Shown here piece after piece: positions 17,132 through 25,774 of a stretch of 64,000 nt of DNA. The number at the start of each line of letters is the position of its first letter. The stretch's first letter is position 1. The DNA is from Candidatus Gastranaerophilales bacterium. GTDB lineage: Bacteria > Cyanobacteriota > Vampirovibrionia > Gastranaerophilales > Gastranaerophilaceae. Both the position numbers and the translations under genes were made by a program. The stretch covers positions 62,001-126,000 of the forward strand of contig CALVBS010000005.1 in the NCBI GenBank assembly GCA_944325865.1, written 5' to 3'. The notes under the pieces were generated by a model, which was not told the DNA's origin, did not search any database, and saw nothing but the letters and a program-made list of their open reading frames with translations.

Positions 17132-18025
17132 CTATACCGCAAGCTTTGATTTAATAATTTTTCTCAAAACCCCGCCATGTTTTTTTAGTTCTGCCCTTGC
17201 ATCTTCCGCATCTATTTTCATCATAAGTGAAATTATAGCTGTTTTGATTTCCCAATTACATTTCAAAAGAGCTGACAGAGCTTCACTGTGCTGAACATTG
17301 GAAATCTGGGCGACAATTCTGATTGCACGGTCCTTCAATTTTTCATTGACAGCCTGTAAATCTATCATGAAATTTTCATAGGTTTTACCGATTTTAATCA
17401 TAGAACCTGTACTCAGCATATTCAAAACCATCTTTTGAGCGGTACCTGCTTTCAACCTGCTTGAACCTGCAATAACTTCAGGCCCGACCTCAACACATAT
17501 TACAAGCCCTGCTTCATCAGCAATTCTTCCCTCGGGATTGCATGTAATCCCGATTGTTTTACAACCGACTTCTTCAGCACGCTTTAAAACACCCATAAGA
17601 TATTTAGGATTCCCGCTTGCTGAAATCACAACAGCCACATCTTCAGGCTTAAGAACCGCAGCATCTTCATAGCCGAAATCAGGATTGTCTTCAGCCCCTT
17701 CTATAGAATGTCGAATTGCTTTATCACCGCCTGCAATAAATCCCGTTACCATATCTTTTGGCACACTAAATGTAGGAGGGCATTCCGAAGCATCCAGAAT
17801 ACCAAGCCGTCCCGATGTTCCTGCACCAAAATAATATAATTTTCCGCCTTTCAAAAATTGCTTTGCTATTAAATCAATACCTTCCGCTATATGCTCGGCC
17901 TCGTCTTCAACGGCAAGTGCAACCAGTTTATCCTCGTCATTCATTTTTTTGACCATTTCAATGGTAGGCAGAATATCAATATCCTTGGTATTCTCATTTC
18001 GGTATTCCGTAATAATGTCGCTCAT
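17132..18025 (-). CDS. murQ: N-acetylmuramic acid 6-phosphate etherase
   Basis: MurQ cleaves the D-lactyl ether of MurNAc-6-phosphate, giving GlcNAc-6-phosphate, and so recycles peptidoglycan. The 297-residue protein has an N-terminal SIS domain with GAGTSGRLGILDASECPPTF near 68-87 and VVISASGNPKYL, plus RLKAGTAQKMVLNMLST near 190-206, a family signature. The C-terminal ~50 residues are helical and match the UBA-like tail. It lies in the same leftward operon as ribH and gpsA. Its presence with an amidase elsewhere in the window fits an organism that remodels and salvages cell wall. Confidence 0.95.
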   Translation of the reverse strand: MSDIITEYRNENTKDIDILPTIEMVKKMNDEDKLVALAVEDEAEHIAEGIDLIAKQFLKGGKLYYFGAGTSGRLGILDASECPPTFSVPKDMVTGFIAGGDKAIRHSIEGAEDNPDFGYEDAAVLKPEDVAVVISASGNPKYLMGVLKRAEEVGCKTIGITCNPEGRIADEAGLVICVEVGPEVIAGSSRLKAGTAQKMVLNMLSTGSMIKIGKTYENFMIDLQAVNEKLKDRAIRIVAQISNVQHSEALSALLKCNWEIKTAIISLMMKIDAEDARAELKKHGGVLRKIIKSKLAV

Positions 18026-18054
18026 AGAACCCCCTTTTTATACACTAATAAACA

Positions 18055-18516
18055 CTAAACCGATTTAATCAGATTTGCCATTTCAATAGCGGATTTTGCA
18101 GCTTCCGCACCCTTGTTACCGGCCTTTGTACCAGCTCTTTCAATAGCCTGTTCCAGATTTTCCGTAGTCAAAACTCCGAATAATACCGGAACTTCAGTTT
18201 GTAACGCTACTTGAGCAATCCCTTTTGTTAATTCCGCACAGACATAATCATAGTGTGAAGTTGAACCTTTAATAATCGCACCGAGAGTAATAATTGCGTT
18301 ATATCTGTTGGTTTTTGCAAATTTCAAAGCCATAATCGGAATCTCAAAAGCCCCTGGAACTTTAACAATATCAATATTATCAGGATTTACACCGTGTCTT
18401 CTTAATTCATCAACAGCACCGGCAAGCAGTTTTGAACCTATAAAATCATTGAATCTTGAAACTATAATACAAAACTTTTCATCTTCCGCTACAAGCCTGC
18501 CTTCATATGTTTTCAT
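18055..18516 (-). CDS. ribH: 6,7-dimethyl-8-ribityllumazine synthase
   Basis: The 153-residue protein catalyses the penultimate step of riboflavin synthesis, joining the aminouracil with dihydroxybutanone phosphate, and normally forms 60-mer or pentameric shells. Motifs are [12 protein letters not shown] near 11-22, [11 protein letters not shown] near 53-63, [17 protein letters not shown] near 78-94, with the catalytic His in TSHYD, and [15 protein letters not shown] near 111-125. Only this riboflavin gene is in the window. It sits between ccdA and murQ in the leftward gene run. An AAGGAG-like site precedes the ATG. Confidence 0.96.
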   Translation of the reverse strand: MKTYEGRLVAEDEKFCIIVSRFNDFIGSKLLAGAVDELRRHGVNPDNIDIVKVPGAFEIPIMALKFAKTNRYNAIITLGAIIKGSTSHYDYVCAELTKGIAQVALQTEVPVLFGVLTTENLEQAIERAGTKAGNKGAEAAKSAIEMANLIKSV

Positions 18517-18567
18517 AAAAATTTTCTCCTTAGTCCTCTATATGCCTATATTTTACAACATAAAGCA

Positions 18568-19272
18568 CTATTTTACAATAAGAGGGGCAAAAATCTTATA
18601 AAAAATATATATTGAAGTCAGGATTAATAATACTCCGCTGATCTTCAAGAGTGCATCCGAAAGTTTATAAAAATTTTTCCATGTTTTCAATTTGGAAGTT
18701 AATACACCTGCAAGCACCAGTATAATTCCCTGTCCCAGAGAGAATAAGAATAGCATAATAACAGCCTGCGTAAGACTTGCCGAAAGGGAGGCAAAGGCCA
18801 TAATCGCCGCAAGTATCGGGGTAGAACAAGGAGTACCCGCTAATGCAAAAACACCTCCGAGAAGTATAGGGTATAACACCGTACTTGTACCGTTATTTTT
18901 AGGCATTTCTTTTACAAGAAGCGGAATTTCAAAATCTAAAAATCCTACAAGCTTAAGTCCCATAATCATAATGATACTTGCAATAATAAGACTAAAATAC
19001 GAACCGCCAACCGAAACAAAAACTTTTCCGGTTACCGCACAAATAATCCCTATAATTGAAAAAACTATAGCAGTACCCATGATGAAAAAAACAAGCTGAA
19101 TAAAGGTTTTCAAAGGTTTTTCATCTGAATAGCCTCCGACATACCCTATGATAATAGGCAGCATTGCAAGAGAACATGGAGATACCGATGCTATTAGTCC
19201 GCCAAGAAAAGATATGGCGAACAATAGCATTATACTCGTATTACCCGTAAATAAACCGACGTAATTTTCCAT
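18568..19272 (-). CDS. ccdA: CcdA/DsbD-type thiol-electron membrane transporter
   Basis: A 234-residue polytopic protein with six predicted membrane helices. CcdA proteins carry reducing power from cytosolic thioredoxin across the inner membrane through a Cys pair. The two conserved Pro-Cys motifs are present: SPCSLAMLP near 31-39 and GTPCSTPI near 146-153. The gene directly follows a membrane-anchored thioredoxin (gap of three bases), its likely periplasmic partner. The system may serve cytochrome c maturation, disulfide isomerisation or repair of disulfide-bearing pseudopilins; the sequence does not decide between them. Confidence 0.88.
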   Translation of the reverse strand: MENYVGLFTGNTSIMLLFAISFLGGLIASVSPCSLAMLPIIIGYVGGYSDEKPLKTFIQLVFFIMGTAIVFSIIGIICAVTGKVFVSVGGSYFSLIIASIIMIMGLKLVGFLDFEIPLLVKEMPKNNGTSTVLYPILLGGVFALAGTPCSTPILAAIMAFASLSASLTQAVIMLFLFSLGQGIILVLAGVLTSKLKTWKNFYKLSDALLKISGVLLILTSIYIFYKIFAPLIVK

Positions 19273-19275
19273 TTG

Positions 19276-19668
19276 TTATTTTAATCCTTCTAAGCACGTA
19301 ATCATTTCTTCTTTAGGAATAGCACCCTCAATTCTTTGTACCTGCTGTCCATCAGAATTAATAAGAATAATCGTAGGAACGAGAGTTACATTATATTTTT
19401 TAATCTGTTCATCTGTAGCGGGTTTACCATCCTGAACTTGATATTCCGTAAGAGCAATTCTGTCCTGAAATTGCGGATAAATTTCTTTCATTACTTTATT
19501 CATTTCCTGACAGTCCAGACACATTGACGAAGTAAATTTTATAATCTGCGGTTTATTGGTAACGGCATCTGCAACATTAACCGGTTCATTACCGGAATGA
19601 GTAATAAAAATGTATGCAATCAGAGGTAAAAATAAAACCAGCAGTACCGTAATAATATTTTTTTTCAT
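19276..19668 (-). CDS. Membrane-anchored thioredoxin-like protein
   Basis: The 130-residue protein has an N-terminal signal anchor (about residues 5-23), then a thioredoxin fold with the active site CLDC near 50-53 in the context FTSSMCLDCQEMNKVM, and the cis-Pro segment VTLVPTIILINSDG near 95-108. It should face the periplasm and exchange electrons with the CcdA encoded next. Clusters of this kind (thioredoxin plus CcdA) are common in Gram-negative and cyanobacterial genomes. A GGAGAG site precedes the ATG. The precise target is unknown. Confidence 0.85.
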   Translation of the reverse strand: MKKNIITVLLVLFLPLIAYIFITHSGNEPVNVADAVTNKPQIIKFTSSMCLDCQEMNKVMKEIYPQFQDRIALTEYQVQDGKPATDEQIKKYNVTLVPTIILINSDGQQVQRIEGAIPKEEMITCLEGLK

Positions 19669-19728
19669 AGGACTCTCCTTTTCTTTTATATTAGCATAAA
19701 CGAAAAAGAGAATTGCACTATTAGCCGA

Positions 19729-19893
19729 CTAGACATCTTCCGGAACAAAAAAGCTTGCTTTCTCTAACAACTCTCTTGTATGTTCATAGCAGCATGAATT
19801 TCTGGTTATCAGCTGATATTCACGCACAATGTTAATAATATCGTCAACAGACATTTTAATAATTCTACGTTCGCCTTCAATAATTCTTGCCAT
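19729..19893 (-). CDS. Small hypothetical protein, 54 aa
   Basis: I do not recognise this short protein. From the ATG at 19893, preceded by AAAGGA eight bases upstream, it reads MARIIEGERRIIKMSVDDII and continues as a mostly helical, charged protein with two adjacent cysteines (NSCCYEH) and an acidic end. The longer version from 19926 is rejected because its extra residues cover the ribosome binding site. It has its own small transcription unit between the thioredoxin gene and a terminator. Coding is supported by the well-placed start and absence of alternatives. Confidence 0.55.
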   Translation of the reverse strand: MARIIEGERRIIKMSVDDIINIVREYQLITRNSCCYEHTRELLEKASFFVPEDV

Positions 19894-19935
19894 AAGATAA
19901 ATCCTTTCCAAAGTTATTATCGGCAAGGATTAATA

Positions 19936-19965
19936 AAACCTTTTGCAGAATCCAACAAAAGGTTT
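19936..19965 (-). terminator. Terminator downstream of the YhcC-like gene
   Basis: A 10-bp stem, AAACCTTTTG (19936-19945) with CAAAAGGTTT (19956-19965), is followed on the minus strand by TTTTATTA. It would end the leftward YhcC/zinc-ribbon transcript. Confidence 0.7.
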
Positions 19966-20017
19966 AAAAAAAATGGTTATTATTTGAATTTATCCGATAA
20001 AAATAGCCAGGATGAAA

Positions 20018-20938
20018 TTAATTACATTTAATTCCCTGATAAGAGTTTCTCCTTAATAACTCTCTGTCAATTTTATTCAGACAGTCAAGTTTTGCTCCGA
20101 GCCAGCGTGGAGCGATAAGATTTTTTTTCAAACCGTTACCCGCAAGACGATGAATTGTTGTACTTTTCGGAAGATATTCCAGAAAGTCACAAACAGTATT
20201 TACATACTCATCTTCACTCATAAAATCAATCTCCCCGAGCTCATAAAGATTAGCAAGTCTTGTATCCTTTAATGCACATAACATATGAATCTTTACACCG
20301 TCAACTTTCAAATCGGCAAGAGCTTGAGCCGTCTGCATCATTTCATCATGAGATTCCCATAACCCGAAAATAACATGGACACAAACATTTATCCCCATCT
20401 CTTTTGACTTTTCGTAAGCTCTCAAAAAACAATCGAAATTATGTCCGCGGTTAATACGCCTTAACGTCTTATCATGTATGGACTGCAATCCATATTCTAT
20501 CCAGGTATAATAATCATCTTTATATGAGGCAATCAGCCTCAATTTTTCATCATCAACACAATCAGGACGTGTTCCTATAGAAAGCCCCACAACCCTGTCA
20601 TTACACAAGGCAGAATCATAAATTTTTTCTAATTCATTAACCGGCTTATAAGTATTGGAATAAGCCTGAAAATAAGCCATAAATTTTTCAGCCTTAAATC
20701 TTTTACTTAAAGTCTCGATTCCTGTATTAATCTGTTCTTCCAGTGATAACAAATTGGAGTGTGCCTGCGAAAAACTTCCGCCTTCATCACAAAAAATACA
20801 CCCGCCCGACGAAATTGTTCCGTCTCTGTTAGGACACGAAAAACCGGCATCAAGGGTAATCTTATACACCTTGACGCCGAATTTTTGCTTTAAAAACGCA
20901 CTATACTGATTATATCTTTTATCAGTATTATTAAACAT
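20018..20938 (-). CDS. Radical SAM protein, YhcC/TIGR01212 family
   Basis: The 306-residue protein belongs to the YhcC family of radical SAM enzymes, whose reaction is still uncertain (tRNA or cofactor related). The iron-sulfur motif is the family's characteristic spaced form, AGFSCPNRDGTISSGGCIFC, near 27-46. IGTRPDCVDD near 125-134 and WIEYGLQSIHDKTLRRINRGH near 144-164 are diagnostic downstream blocks. The C-terminus includes HRLAGNG and APRW, also conserved. It is co-transcribed with a 55-residue zinc-ribbon protein whose stop lies one base upstream. The family assignment is secure, the function is not. Confidence 0.9.
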   Translation of the reverse strand: MFNNTDKRYNQYSAFLKQKFGVKVYKITLDAGFSCPNRDGTISSGGCIFCDEGGSFSQAHSNLLSLEEQINTGIETLSKRFKAEKFMAYFQAYSNTYKPVNELEKIYDSALCNDRVVGLSIGTRPDCVDDEKLRLIASYKDDYYTWIEYGLQSIHDKTLRRINRGHNFDCFLRAYEKSKEMGINVCVHVIFGLWESHDEMMQTAQALADLKVDGVKIHMLCALKDTRLANLYELGEIDFMSEDEYVNTVCDFLEYLPKSTTIHRLAGNGLKKNLIAPRWLGAKLDCLNKIDRELLRRNSYQGIKCN

Positions 20939-20939
20939 T

Positions 20940-21107
20940 TTATCTGTTTTCGTCTTCTTCCGTTATAGGGTAAACATAGTGTTCACCGCAATTCGGACAA
21001 ACGACTTCCTGCTGCTTACCATCTTCAAGTTTTGCAACTTCAAATAAAGTCTTACATCCTGATTGAACACATCTGATAGCCCATGTAGGTCTTATTAATC
21101 TTGCCAT
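20940..21107 (-). CDS. Small zinc-ribbon protein, 55 aa
   Basis: From the ATG at 21107, with GAGGG upstream, the protein starts MARLIRPTWAIRC and contains two Cys pairs, CVQSGC and CPNCGEHY, that would bind one zinc. It ends in an acidic tail (ITEEDENR). The extended reading from 21170 is less likely, as its extra residues are asparagine-rich and cover the ribosome binding site. It is upstream of the YhcC-like gene with a one-base gap. The role is unknown; small zinc ribbons often bind RNA or act as adaptor proteins. Confidence 0.7.
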   Translation of the reverse strand: MARLIRPTWAIRCVQSGCKTLFEVAKLEDGKQQEVVCPNCGEHYVYPITEEDENR

Positions 21108-21256
21108 AATACCCTCTTTTAACTTATTTTCTACAGTTAATATATTATCATTGTTTTTATTATTGTGCAAGTGTTTAACTTACCGCATGATATTACATTT
21201 TCGGATAATTACTGTATTAAGAGATCTTATTACAATATTTGCAAAAGGAGGGTATT

Positions 21257-21550
21257 ATGAAGAAATTTTTGATACTTACATCAATACTCGGATTGGTAAT
21301 ACTTGCCGCTTTGGATACGCATTCAATAATGGAAGAAATTGCCGCAATAACCCCGACGGAAGTAGAGATGAAACCACAACTTAACAGCTCTGGTGGTGAA
21401 GGCGTAGAAAAAAAATTTGAATCCAGATCAACAGAAAATAACAACCTTAATATGCAAAACGGACAGAACAATGATAAAAACCTCAATGTAAATCCGATGC
21501 AGCGTCCTCAAAAAGGTATTTCGCCAACGCTTACACCAAGAAGATACTAG
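21257..21550 (+). CDS. Small secreted or anchored hypothetical protein, 97 aa
   Basis: The protein starts at the ATG at 21257 behind a strong AAGGAGG and begins with a lysine pair and a hydrophobic segment, MKKFLILTSILGLVILAAL, that acts as a signal peptide or anchor. The remainder is low-complexity, rich in Asn, Gln, Ser and Pro (NNNLNMQNGQNNDKN), and ends in basic residues, and is probably disordered. It ends four bases inside the convergent 272-aa secreted protein gene. No known domain is recognised. The signal and ribosome binding site make it a believable gene. Confidence 0.65.
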   Translation: MKKFLILTSILGLVILAALDTHSIMEEIAAITPTEVEMKPQLNSSGGEGVEKKFESRSTENNNLNMQNGQNNDKNLNVNPMQRPQKGISPTLTPRRY

Positions 21551-22365
21551 ATACCAAAAATCAACTCTCCATAACCGCCGGCATCAGGATTCAATTCATC
21601 CCGTTCCGGACGATTAATTTGAGGGGTTTTACTCTCGTAACGCAAAAATTCTCCTGTAGGTTTAACTGTTTTTGGATTAACCATAGGATTTATCGTCTTA
21701 GGGAAAAATCTTAAAACCACATTTTCTCCTATGGTTTTAGAAATTATATCTTCCGAATAAAATTCAATAAATCCGAGTTTTGAATAACTCTGAGAAGATT
21801 TTGGTGCCGAAAAATTGCCATTACTGTCGCTTATTTTCTTTGAATACGTTCCGCTCCACATCACCAGACCATTATATGTATCAAGAAGAACAGCTTCAGT
21901 TTCCATAAAGTACGGATATGTAAAATCCAAAGCTGTCGAAAGTTCAAGAATTTCCCATACATTTCTTTTAACATATGCATTTTCCACATTTACAGTGTTT
22001 GAAACAACAAGCACTGATTTTGCGGAAAATAAATCCGCGACCTTTTTATATACAGGAAAATCTATATTGGAACTGTTTCTGTATTTTATTAAAGAATTCT
22101 GTAATGCTGTTCTAAGCTGCGGATTAGCAGCAAGCCGTCTGCGTACTTCTATTAGAGATGGAGAATTTACCTTTCCGGTATGATTAAAATACTGTATTAA
22201 ATCACTTGCAATTATTTCAGAAACTTCAGGATAACAATAATAGTTATCACAAACATTCATCAAATCCGTCGGCAAAACTACAACATTAAAAGATAAAGCA
22301 TTTGCCGCAGGAGTTATAAAAATTAAACTTAAAAACAAAATAACCGTATGAAATAATTTTTTCAT
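21547..22365 (-). CDS. Secreted hypothetical protein, 272 aa
   Basis: The protein has a clear signal peptide (MKKLFHTVILFLSLIFITPAANA, cleavage near 23). The mature part has an N-terminal segment FNVVVLPTDLMNVCDNYYC, a helix-rich middle and the strand pair KSVLVVSNTV and EAVLLDTYNGLVMWSGTY. This layout (a strand like 'VxVLP', a predicted nucleotide- or sugar-like Rossmann half, then a strand ending in W-S-G) recalls CsgG- or TolB-N-like periplasmic domains, but I cannot confirm it. The C-terminus is proline-rich and likely disordered. A pair of cysteines (38 and 44 or so) may form a disulfide. Confidence 0.75.
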   Translation of the reverse strand: MKKLFHTVILFLSLIFITPAANALSFNVVVLPTDLMNVCDNYYCYPEVSEIIASDLIQYFNHTGKVNSPSLIEVRRRLAANPQLRTALQNSLIKYRNSSNIDFPVYKKVADLFSAKSVLVVSNTVNVENAYVKRNVWEILELSTALDFTYPYFMETEAVLLDTYNGLVMWSGTYSKKISDSNGNFSAPKSSQSYSKLGFIEFYSEDIISKTIGENVVLRFFPKTINPMVNPKTVKPTGEFLRYESKTPQINRPERDELNPDAGGYGELIFGI

Positions 22366-22455
22366 AGACTTATTGTAACACAGTTTTTTTCATACGACTA
22401 ACCGATTATATTTTTAACCAATCGGACTAAAATATATAATAAGGAGAACTCTTGT

Positions 22456-22839
22456 ATGGAATACCAGGAATTAATGAAAAAAGCTAAAAAGGTATCTAAA
22501 AATGCCTACGCAAAATACTCAAAATTTAAAGTCGGAGCATGCCTTTTGACTGAAGGCGGGAAAGTTTATGAGGGCTGTAATTTTGAAAATTCCAGTTACG
22601 GACTTTCAATTTGTGCAGAACGTAATGCTGTAGGTTCAGCTATAGCTGACGGAGAAAAAAAATTTGTGGCTATTGCAATTTATTCACCCAAAATGTACGA
22701 CTGCCTTCCTTGTGGAGCATGCAGACAGGTTCTTCACGAATTTGAAATTGAAAATGGTATGGATATAATTACACTGGGAAAAGAAGATATTATTGTACGA
22801 AAACTGGATGAACTTCTTCCTCAAGGATTTGATTTGTAA
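22456..22839 (+). CDS. cdd: Cytidine deaminase
   Basis: The 127-residue protein deaminates cytidine and deoxycytidine to uridine forms in pyrimidine salvage. Zinc and catalytic residues are all visible: Cys53 and Glu55 in SICAERNAV, and Cys86 and Cys89 in PCGACRQ. The substrate-binding GCNFENSSYG segment is near 40-49. The size is normal for the homotetrameric class. AAGGAG lies just upstream of the start. Its stop codon overlaps the start of the following 83-aa gene (TAATG), so the two are translationally coupled. Confidence 0.96.
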   Translation: MEYQELMKKAKKVSKNAYAKYSKFKVGACLLTEGGKVYEGCNFENSSYGLSICAERNAVGSAIADGEKKFVAIAIYSPKMYDCLPCGACRQVLHEFEIENGMDIITLGKEDIIVRKLDELLPQGFDL

Positions 22840-23090
22840 TGTATCTCTTTGAACTTCTGGTAAAATACTTAAAGAAAGACAGAGTAATAGAAATTCTGGA
22901 TGAGCATGACAGGCAAAATGCATTAAACCCTTTAAATGAAATTCCGGAAAATGAAGATGAGCCTAATTGTGAACATATGTTCATGCCCATTGACAGTACC
23001 GGACAAACTCTTGCATGCTCAAAATGCGGACTGGTTGTAAACAAGAAAGATTTACGATACAAAAATTTCTTTATGAATAAGGAACTATAA
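22839..23090 (+). CDS. Zinc-binding hypothetical protein, 83 aa, coupled to cdd
   Basis: The start codon overlaps the cdd stop (TAATG). The N-terminal half is helical (FELLVKYLKKDRVIEILDEH). The C-terminal half has CEHMFMPID and then LACSKCGLVV, giving a Cys-His-Cys-Cys set suited to one zinc ion; the arrangement resembles tiny zinc-ribbon domains. No known family is recognised. Being second in the cdd transcript says little about the role, but coupling supports real expression. A hairpin lies downstream. Confidence 0.65.
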   Translation: MYLFELLVKYLKKDRVIEILDEHDRQNALNPLNEIPENEDEPNCEHMFMPIDSTGQTLACSKCGLVVNKKDLRYKNFFMNKEL

Positions 23091-23129
23091 TAGGAAATTT
23101 TAAATATTTTATTGATTTACTCTATAAAA

Positions 23130-23172
23130 TATAGTCAGGGAAATCTAAATTGTTCAAACTTCCCTAACTATA
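23130..23172. terminator. Hairpin between convergent genes
   Basis: TATAGT plus AGGGAA (23130-23142, one mismatch) can pair with TTCCCT plus ACTATA (23160-23172). It lies between the cdd operon and the leftward 186-aa gene. T runs are weak, so its strength as a terminator is uncertain. Confidence 0.45.
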
Positions 23173-23188
23173 TATCATTTATTCTATA

Positions 23189-23749
23189 TTACATCATCAA
23201 CACACCTGATTTGTGTGCATCCATTCGTCTGTTGTGAATCTCCCAAGGCATATGATCACGATTTTTTACATCATTAATATCTTCTTCATATGATTTTGTC
23301 TCGGTCTTTAATTTACCGTTTTCATCATATTCTTTTTCAATTCTTGAATCATAATACCCGTCGCCGTCTTCATCTATAAAGCTTATACTCTTTGCCGGAT
23401 GGCGTTTTCCTTCTTCTACGGGATCATCGTATGCTTCATAAAAATTCGTTACTGAATAAATATCCTCTTTACCATCGCCGTTTACATCTTTATACACGAC
23501 TTCTTTAGTTAATTTTCCGTCTTTATCATAACTCTTTTCTGTTTTGGACCCATCATCATTTATTGTTGTTACAACTTTCTTAACTCGGCTGCCCAATGAT
23601 ATTGGATTTAAATCATTCTGCCCTTCTGAAACCTTTGATGAACCTGTTCCAAATACTGAATTCAAACTTTCCTGTCCTGCGGATTGTGCAGTCCTTTGAC
23701 TTTTCTGGTTACCGTTAATACCGCCTAAGCCGTTAATTCCTTCAAGCAT
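23189..23749 (-). CDS. Hypothetical protein with Ca-binding-like loops and YwqK-like repeats, 186 aa
   Basis: The protein has a Gly/Asn/Ser-rich start (MLEGINGLGGINGNQ) with no signal peptide. The core repeats short units such as DGSKTEKSYDKDGKLTKEVV and ENGKLKTETKSYEE, like the MORN-2/YwqK toxin-antitoxin-associated repeats also present in the calpain-like protein at 27319. Interspersed are two DxDxDG-type loops, DVNGDGKED and DEDGDGYYD, that resemble dockerin or EF-hand calcium sites. The gene has AAAGGAG upstream and is alone. The function is unknown; extracellular calcium-binding structure is a guess. Confidence 0.7.
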   Translation of the reverse strand: MLEGINGLGGINGNQKSQRTAQSAGQESLNSVFGTGSSKVSEGQNDLNPISLGSRVKKVVTTINDDGSKTEKSYDKDGKLTKEVVYKDVNGDGKEDIYSVTNFYEAYDDPVEEGKRHPAKSISFIDEDGDGYYDSRIEKEYDENGKLKTETKSYEEDINDVKNRDHMPWEIHNRRMDAHKSGVLMM

Positions 23750-23971
23750 TTTATCTCCTTTCTAATTCTCGTGTTAAGCACACATTGCTTATGTTTATAT
23801 AAAGGATTTTTTCAAAAAAAATTGCTAGACCTCCATCCTAACCTATCCTATGGTGGGATTATATTTGAATTCCAGACTCGTAAATCTATTTTTACATTTC
23901 GTTACATTTAATATATTTTGTATTGATAGATATGGTTACTTAAAAAGTATATTGATTATACGTAAAAATTG

Positions 23972-25231
23972 ATGTTAAATATTCGTATGAAGAGAAAAGA
24001 ATTATTGATATTTTCAGCAGTCATACTGGCACTCATCGGTATAAACGTGTTTGTCATGACTAATAATAATCCGCTTTATTCGACAGACGAAGAACTTGTG
24101 AATAAAGAGTATGTCTCTTCTCAGAAACTGTTTGATGATGTATGGTCAGAAATTAAAAATAACTATTATGACTCAACAATGAATCACCAGACATGGCAAT
24201 ATTGGAAAGATCATTACAGAGGAAAAATAAAAACAGATTCTGATGTAAAAGTCGCGGCAGATACAATCCTTGCAAGTCTGAATGATCCTTATTCCAGATA
24301 TATGACAAAACAGGAATACTCCGATCAAAATACCTCAATTAATGCCAAAATTTCCGGTATAGGAGTTAATATCTCTACAATTTCAGGAAAAGTTCAAATA
24401 ATCAACGTTATAGACGGGACTCCTGCTCAAATGGCAAATCTACAGACCGGAGATATCATTCTGGACATTGACGGAAAAGACGCAAGCGGACTTTCGCTGT
24501 CTGAAGTTGCGAACCTTGTGAGAGGACCGGAAAATACATTTGTTCAACTAACTATTTTAAGAAATAATGACAAGTTTACTAAAAAAGTTTTAAGAAAAGA
24601 AATAAAAATAAAATCCGTAAAAAGTTCCGTTGAGAAAGACATAGGATATATTCAAATATCAAGTTTTATAGGAACAACAACACCTAATGAATTTCTTGAA
24701 GCACTTGAAAAAACAAAAAATACTCAGGGATTGATAATAGACTTACGCGGAAACACAGGCGGCTTACTGCCAAATGCAATATTTATCGCAAACCTGTTTA
24801 TTCCTGAGGGTAATATTGTAAGCATTGTCGGACGTAACGGTTTCAGATATGATATACAGGCTCAAAATACCGAACTCGGTATTAACAAACCTGTTGTAGT
24901 TCTTGTGGACGGAGGTTCCGCATCTGCCAGTGAAATTTTATCAGGAGCATTAAAAGATTATCACAAAGCAAAACTTGTCGGAACAAGAACTTTCGGAAAA
25001 GGCATGGTTCAAAAAATTATCCCGCTGCCGAATGAAACAGGCCTGAATCTCACAGTCGCCAAATATCTAACCCCATCAGGAACTGATATTAATAAAAAAG
25101 GTATTAAACCCGATATAGAAGTCAATTTTACAATTAATGATTTAAAAAACAATAATGATGTACAGCTAAATACTGCCAAAAAAGTTTTAAACCAAATGCT
25201 TCAAGAAACTAAATTAAGCAAAGTGCAATAA
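23972..25231 (+). CDS. ctpA: C-terminal processing protease (S41, CtpA-like)
   Basis: The roughly 419-residue protein has an N-terminal signal anchor (LLIFSAVILALIGINVFVM), a PDZ domain near 95-170 (GIGVNIS, GDIILDIDGKDASG) and a tail-specific S41 protease domain. The catalytic Ser lies in GGSASASEIL near 315 and the catalytic Lys in TFGKGMVQ near 342. Such enzymes trim C-termini of periplasmic or membrane proteins; in Cyanobacteria CtpA matures photosystem II D1, which is not relevant here. The start is uncertain. ATGs at 23972 and 23987 both fit and neither has a clear ribosome binding site, so 23972 is used. Confidence 0.9.
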   Translation: MLNIRMKRKELLIFSAVILALIGINVFVMTNNNPLYSTDEELVNKEYVSSQKLFDDVWSEIKNNYYDSTMNHQTWQYWKDHYRGKIKTDSDVKVAADTILASLNDPYSRYMTKQEYSDQNTSINAKISGIGVNISTISGKVQIINVIDGTPAQMANLQTGDIILDIDGKDASGLSLSEVANLVRGPENTFVQLTILRNNDKFTKKVLRKEIKIKSVKSSVEKDIGYIQISSFIGTTTPNEFLEALEKTKNTQGLIIDLRGNTGGLLPNAIFIANLFIPEGNIVSIVGRNGFRYDIQAQNTELGINKPVVVLVDGGSASASEILSGALKDYHKAKLVGTRTFGKGMVQKIIPLPNETGLNLTVAKYLTPSGTDINKKGIKPDIEVNFTINDLKNNNDVQLNTAKKVLNQMLQETKLSKVQ

Positions 25232-25270
25232 AAAATAAGTGAATTTTAACACTATAACTATATAAAAATG

Positions 25271-25735
25271 CTAGTATCCTATAGCCCAGTTTACATGGGT
25301 AGAAGCAGCTTTTTTTGTATCGACGGGAACAACTGTTGATGCAACAGCAGGAACTTCAATAACTTTAGCAGCTTTTTGCAAAATATTATACTGAACCATT
25401 TTATTATCAACGTTATTGAAAGATTTAAGTCTGTCAAGCGTATTTTGGAGTTCTGCATTTTCATCATTCAGAGTACGAACCTGACGGCTGAGAGTATTCA
25501 AGGTAATTTCATTTGACATTTCAAAGTAATAGCTTACAAAAGCCGTCAAAATAAATATTCCCAGTATTCCGCATAAAGTTTTATTTACTTTTCTTATAGC
25601 CATTTCTTTTACCGTATTTTCTTTGTGAAAATAACCTTCTATAACAGGTGCCTGATATATCGGATTCTGTACCAGATCCTCTTTAGCATAAGAATAATCG
25701 TATTCTTCTCTTACTCTTGCTCTAGCTGTATTCAA
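25271..25735 (-). CDS. ftsL: FtsL-like cell division protein
   Basis: The 154-residue protein has a single membrane helix near 53-70, a short coiled-coil (LNTLSRQVRTLNDENAELQNTLDRLK) and a short periplasmic tail, which is the FtsL topology. The position directly downstream of rsmH matches the rsmH-ftsL order of the mra/dcw cluster. The long N-terminal cytoplasmic part (about 50 residues) is larger than usual. It appears to start at TTG (25735), 37 bp after the rsmH stop. The assignment rests on topology and synteny since FtsL sequence is poorly conserved. Confidence 0.65.
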   Translation of the reverse strand: MNTARARVREEYDYSYAKEDLVQNPIYQAPVIEGYFHKENTVKEMAIRKVNKTLCGILGIFILTAFVSYYFEMSNEITLNTLSRQVRTLNDENAELQNTLDRLKSFNNVDNKMVQYNILQKAAKVIEVPAVASTVVPVDTKKAASTHVNWAIGY

Positions 25736-25774
25736 CTTTATTCCCCAATATTACCTTTTAAAATGTCCCAAACC

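Noticed and set aside
22384-22440. CCGATT/AATCGG pairing upstream of cdd as a riboswitch
   Set aside because: A single 6-bp stem without a conserved core or T run; too little to support a riboswitch or terminator.
23750-23971. 222-bp gap before the CtpA-like gene
   Set aside because: No gene, tRNA or repeat could be seen; AT-rich with only a TTGATA-like promoter element of low quality.
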